From positions 1 to 7,085 of the forward strand of contig NATJ01000046.1 in assembly GCA_002085305.1 (NCBI GenBank): a DNA stretch of 7,085 bases, given 5' to 3'. The stretch comes from Epsilonproteobacteria bacterium 4484_65 (GTDB lineage: Bacteria > Campylobacterota > Campylobacteria > Campylobacterales > Sulfurovaceae). Shown here in pieces: positions 6,892 through 7,085 of this stretch (within the stretch, counting starts at the first letter, position 1; each line of letters starts with the position of its first letter). The notes beneath the pieces were generated by a model. The model was given only the letters and a program-made list of their open reading frames with translations. It was not told the origin of the DNA and searched no databases. The translations under genes were made by a program, and so were the position numbers.

Positions 6892-7085
6892 TTGCACAAC
6901 CCCGTGATCGGATACAATATCTCTTTAAATCTACAGTAATTCACCTTCACCCCGTCATCAAGGTCTATCTCTACTTTACCCTGTGCAAAAGAGGTTAACC
7001 TGTCCCTGTCAAACTTGATGATCTCATCCATCTTCTTGTTGATGGCATCTATCTGCTTTTGGGCATCTTTTCTGACCTTGGCACT
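6888..7085 (-). CDS. pglX: BREX-1 adenine-specific methyltransferase PglX, last 65 residues
   Basis: PglX (BrxX) puts N6-methyladenine on host DNA at the BREX recognition motif and is also needed for phage exclusion. Only the C-terminus is in the window. The frame is open to base 7085, and full-length proteins are about 1,100-1,200 residues. The visible part is a charged helix (KVRKDAQKQIDAINKKMDEI) followed by VEIDLDDGVKVNYCRF, which matches the conserved end of type 1 PglX proteins, typically a DLDDGVKVNY motif. The protein ends ITGLCK. Its position just before pglZ, apart from the two inserted genes, agrees with the type 1 order brxA-brxB-brxC-pglX-pglZ-brxL. The catalytic NPPY region is outside the window, so activity cannot be judged. 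Confidence 0.85.
   Translation of the reverse strand, partial: SAKVRKDAQKQIDAINKKMDEIIKFDRDRLTSFAQGKVEIDLDDGVKVNYCRFKEILYPITGLCK

Larger units (their letters stand above)
801..7085 (-). other. 3' half of a type 1 BREX operon with inserted cargo
   Basis: Six same-strand genes run without a break: pglX end, zeta-like kinase, small helical gene, pglZ, brxL and the membrane protein gene. The junctions are a 4-nt overlap, a 14-nt overlap, an 8-nt overlap, a 9-nt gap and an 8-nt gap. No internal terminator or convincing internal promoter is seen, so a single transcript from outside the right edge is likely. The pglX-pglZ-brxL order identifies BREX type 1. Confidence 0.9.

Noticed and set aside
6892..6897. 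GTG start two codons upstream of the ATG for the zeta-like kinase
   Set aside because: The nearest purine-rich GGGG would be only 2 nt from GTG, whereas it is 8 nt from the ATG, which also forms a standard ATGA overlap with the pglX stop.

Overview
The window holds the 3' part of a type 1 BREX anti-phage defence operon, read on the minus strand, which runs up against the right end of an IS256-family insertion sequence read on the plus strand. The protein-coding sequence is dense, with no gene-free stretch over 50 bases and no tRNA, rRNA or CRISPR array seen. The moderate-to-low GC, lysine-rich proteins and gene style would fit a Gram-negative proteobacterium-like host such as a Campylobacterota (Sulfurovum/Sulfurimonas type). 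That placement is a loose inference and nothing in the window proves it.

Layout in the direction of BREX transcription (right to left): the last 65 codons of pglX/brxX, the BREX adenine methyltransferase (6888-7085); a zeta-toxin-like P-loop kinase (6232-6891); a small helical protein (5946-6245); pglZ (3494-5953); brxL (1433-3484); and a membrane-anchored, very basic protein of unknown function (801-1424). Every junction is an overlap of 4-14 nt or a gap of 8-9 nt, so the six genes look like one translationally coupled transcript. The brxA, brxB and brxC genes and the operon promoter should lie beyond the right edge.

Three things stand out. First, the kinase and small helical gene sit between pglX and pglZ, a position where other BREX operons carry extra defence genes. 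They are much AT-richer than pglZ, so they look like an acquired toxin-antitoxin-like cargo in reversed order (toxin first). Second, BrxL has the usual AAA+ core, but its C-terminus resembles the phospholipase-D-like MIT_C domain of eukaryotic MITD1 rather than the Lon-like domain of studied BrxL proteins. Third, the gene after brxL encodes a membrane protein, which together with a possible membrane-binding domain on BrxL suggests a membrane-associated BREX variant (hypothesis).

At the left, an IS256-family transposase C-terminus (1-756) with an intact visible DDE triad is followed by its right terminal inverted repeat, ending at about 802. This end lies inside the stop codon of the last BREX-strand gene: the IS supplies two bases of the TGA. 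The insertion may therefore have truncated that gene. A consensus-like promoter at the IS end points outward, antisense to the BREX operon.
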